The notes beneath the pieces were generated by a model. The model was given only the letters and a program-made list of their open reading frames with translations, did not search any database and was not told the DNA's origin. Both the position numbers and the translations under genes were made by a program. Of a stretch of DNA of 64,000 nt, positions 62,664 to 64,000 are shown in pieces (position 1 is the first letter of the stretch; each line of letters opens with the position of its first letter). Source of the DNA: Paludibacteraceae bacterium (lineage in GTDB: Bacteria; Bacteroidota; Bacteroidia; Bacteroidales; Paludibacteraceae). Location of the stretch: contig JAFSTO010000071.1 in NCBI GenBank assembly GCA_017450435.1, positions 82,101 to 146,100 on the forward strand, in the 5' to 3' direction.

Positions 62664-63893
62664 TTATCGTATTTTCATTCGATAGAGAGCTTCGAGGAAG
62701 TAGTAATCGGCATAAATGATTGAGTAGTCAATCTCCGAGCCGGCAGGATGATGTCCTGTCGAGTGCGCAAGAATAGCCGGGCATGTGTCGGCCGTTCGAT
62801 AGTCCGCCACAAGACTTGCAAACGTCTTGTCTATAGCCTTTTTATACTCGTCCGCCTTAGCCTCGTCAGCATACTGTTGCAACTCAAGCAACGCGCTCAT
62901 CACTACACATGCGGCACTGGCATCCTTGGGAGCGTTCGGAATAGCCGGGTCACAAAAGTCCCAATACGGCACATAGTCGCTGCTTGCTGAGGGTTCGTGA
63001 CTGACACCGGTCTGTGCGTTAAGCAGTCTCAGGTATGCGTCAGCGGCTTTCTCTGCCATCAGAAGATGTCTTTCTGCATGAGTATAACGATACACCATCG
63101 TATAGCCATATATTGCCCAAGCCTGCCCGCGTGCCCACACGCTCTCATCGGCATAGCCCTGATGGGTGCAGTTACGCAGGTGTGCCCCGCTCTGCGGGTC
63201 ATACACTGCCACGTGATAGCAGGTGCCGTCAGGGCGGAAATGGTACGCCATCGTTGTATCGGCATGACTGACTGCCATCTCGAACAAGTCTTGTCTGCCG
63301 GTCTCTGCTGCTGCCCAAAAGAGCAACTCAAGGTTAATCATATTGTCCATAATGGTATTATGTCCGCCGAAGATTTCCACGTTTCTCGGCCACGACAGCA
63401 GTGTTCCCACCTTCGGATTGAAAAGCAGCGCAAGCGAATCAGCGCAACTGAGCAACGCCTCGCGATAGACGCTCTGTGTGAGCGAGTCCGGCGACAGACG
63501 ATAACCATTGAGAAGAGAGGTGATAGTAAGGAAACCAAGGTCGTGGTCGAAAAGCGGAGCATTACTTAAATAAAGCATGCTGCTTGCTGTCTCCGTTGCC
63601 GCTTGCAGCACGTCTGTATCACCGGTCAGCGCATAGTCATACCACAAGCAACCGTCCCAAAAACCACTGCACCACTCCATAGGTGTGTTGGCACGCAGGT
63701 TCCAAGCCGTTGCATCACCCTGTAAGTTACGAGGCATCGAGTCATGACACGACATCTGCGACATGGTGAGATGAATCTTACCGTCACAGTATCTCACCAC
63801 ATCGTCATACGACGCCTGCCTTGCGTCCTTTGCGGTGCAGCTGCTGAGCAACAGCAGGCACCATGCGAAAAAATATAATGTTTTGCGTTTCAT
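62664..63893 (-). CDS. GH88 unsaturated glucuronyl hydrolase, lipoprotein
   Basis: This 409-residue enzyme removes 4,5-unsaturated uronic acid from the ends of lyase-generated oligosaccharides. It carries a lipoprotein signal (LLLLSSC). The alpha/alpha-barrel signatures are CSGFWDGCLWYDYALTGD, the catalytic aspartates in DHDLGF and IMDNMINLELLFWA, TQGYADESVWARGQAWAIYGY (given here as GYADESVWARGQAWAIYGY) and YWDFCDP. It is directly upstream of the GH106-like gene (13 bp), so the two form an operon. Upstream only tandem repeats are seen to the window end. Confidence 0.92.
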   Translation of the reverse strand: MKRKTLYFFAWCLLLLSSCTAKDARQASYDDVVRYCDGKIHLTMSQMSCHDSMPRNLQGDATAWNLRANTPMEWCSGFWDGCLWYDYALTGDTDVLQAATETASSMLYLSNAPLFDHDLGFLTITSLLNGYRLSPDSLTQSVYREALLSCADSLALLFNPKVGTLLSWPRNVEIFGGHNTIMDNMINLELLFWAAAETGRQDLFEMAVSHADTTMAYHFRPDGTCYHVAVYDPQSGAHLRNCTHQGYADESVWARGQAWAIYGYTMVYRYTHAERHLLMAEKAADAYLRLLNAQTGVSHEPSASSDYVPYWDFCDPAIPNAPKDASAACVVMSALLELQQYADEAKADEYKKAIDKTFASLVADYRTADTCPAILAHSTGHHPAGSEIDYSIIYADYYFLEALYRMKIR

Positions 63894-63898
63894 CTTTT

Positions 63899-64000
63899 TA
63901 GTCTCTATAGTCTTTATAGTCTCACTAGTCGTTCTAGTCTCTCTAGTCTCTCTAGTCTCTATAGTCTCTATAGTCTATATAGTCTCTCTAGTCTCACTAG
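63899..64000. repeat. 9-bp tandem repeat TAGTCTCTA upstream of the GH88 gene
   Basis: At least eleven units of TAGTCTCTA and variants (TAGTCTTTA, TAGTCTCAC) run to the window edge, a few bases upstream of the GH88 ATG. Its complement is the same unit as at 24569 and 45434 (GAGACTA). Its full length is not visible. Confidence 0.9.

Noticed and set aside
63899-64000. Possible CRISPR array
   Set aside because: Units are 9 bp, directly tandem and without spacers; no cas gene is nearby.

Overview
The window looks like a chromosome segment of an anaerobic member of the Bacteroidales (phylum Bacteroidota), probably gut- or rumen-associated. Supporting signs are the Bacteroidota -7 promoter box TAnnTTTG in front of many genes, a type IX secretion (type A) sorting domain, DUF4491, the long Bacteroidota form of RluA, a bacterial GH3 (auxin-promoter-like) enzyme, a SusD-less TonB receptor with a carboxypeptidase-regulatory-like N-terminus, and a rubredoxin/flavodiiron oxygen-detoxification pair. 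No rRNA, tRNA, CRISPR array, transposase or phage gene was recognised.

Layout. 1-4357 (minus): two large secreted proteins, the first cut by the window edge. 4542-9460 (minus): compact housekeeping run gamma-carbonic anhydrase, pyrH, frr, D15-type outer membrane protein, rsgA, HprK-like kinase. 9517-13143 (minus): threonine catabolism (kbl, tdh) beside glutamate dehydrogenase. 13222-16575: secreted pectin methylesterase, divergent from an outer membrane protein, a PAP2 phosphatase and DUF4491. 16627-27436: formylglycine-enzyme-fold protein, polyprenyl diphosphate synthase, TonB receptor, mutS, GHL10 glycosidase, recF. 27556-34538 (minus): a 2097-residue T9SS protein and a coupled small membrane protein. 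35119-42723: psuG, an Ig-repeat protein, a GH3 ligase, rubredoxin-flavodiiron operon, MlaE/MlaF lipid transporter. 42889-49189: RluA-like, MscS, CBM9-like, beta-helix lipoprotein, AmgK-RapZ fusion. 49303-63893: a rhamnogalacturonan/pectin-related island (DUF4861, KduD-like dehydrogenase, membrane-bound propeller-AraC regulator, three paralogous secreted beta-helix proteins, a short GH106-like rhamnosidase, a GH88 unsaturated glucuronyl hydrolase). With the pectinesterase this fits pectin use, although no polysaccharide lyase or SusC/SusD pair is in the window.

Most unusual signals: (1) short tandem repeats of 8-9 bp at many gene borders, some of which have entered coding sequence and now supply a signal peptide, stop codons or part of a protein tail; (2) a short C-terminal tail shared by five otherwise different secreted proteins; (3) a mosaic tandem triplication of secreted proteins plus a 45-residue peptide gene; (4) promoters with a nearly invariant TTG(C/T)-N19-TAnnTTTG layout, some so close to the start codon that the mRNA should be leaderless, including one gene that appears to start at ATT; (5) a membrane propeller-AraC regulator that lacks any kinase.
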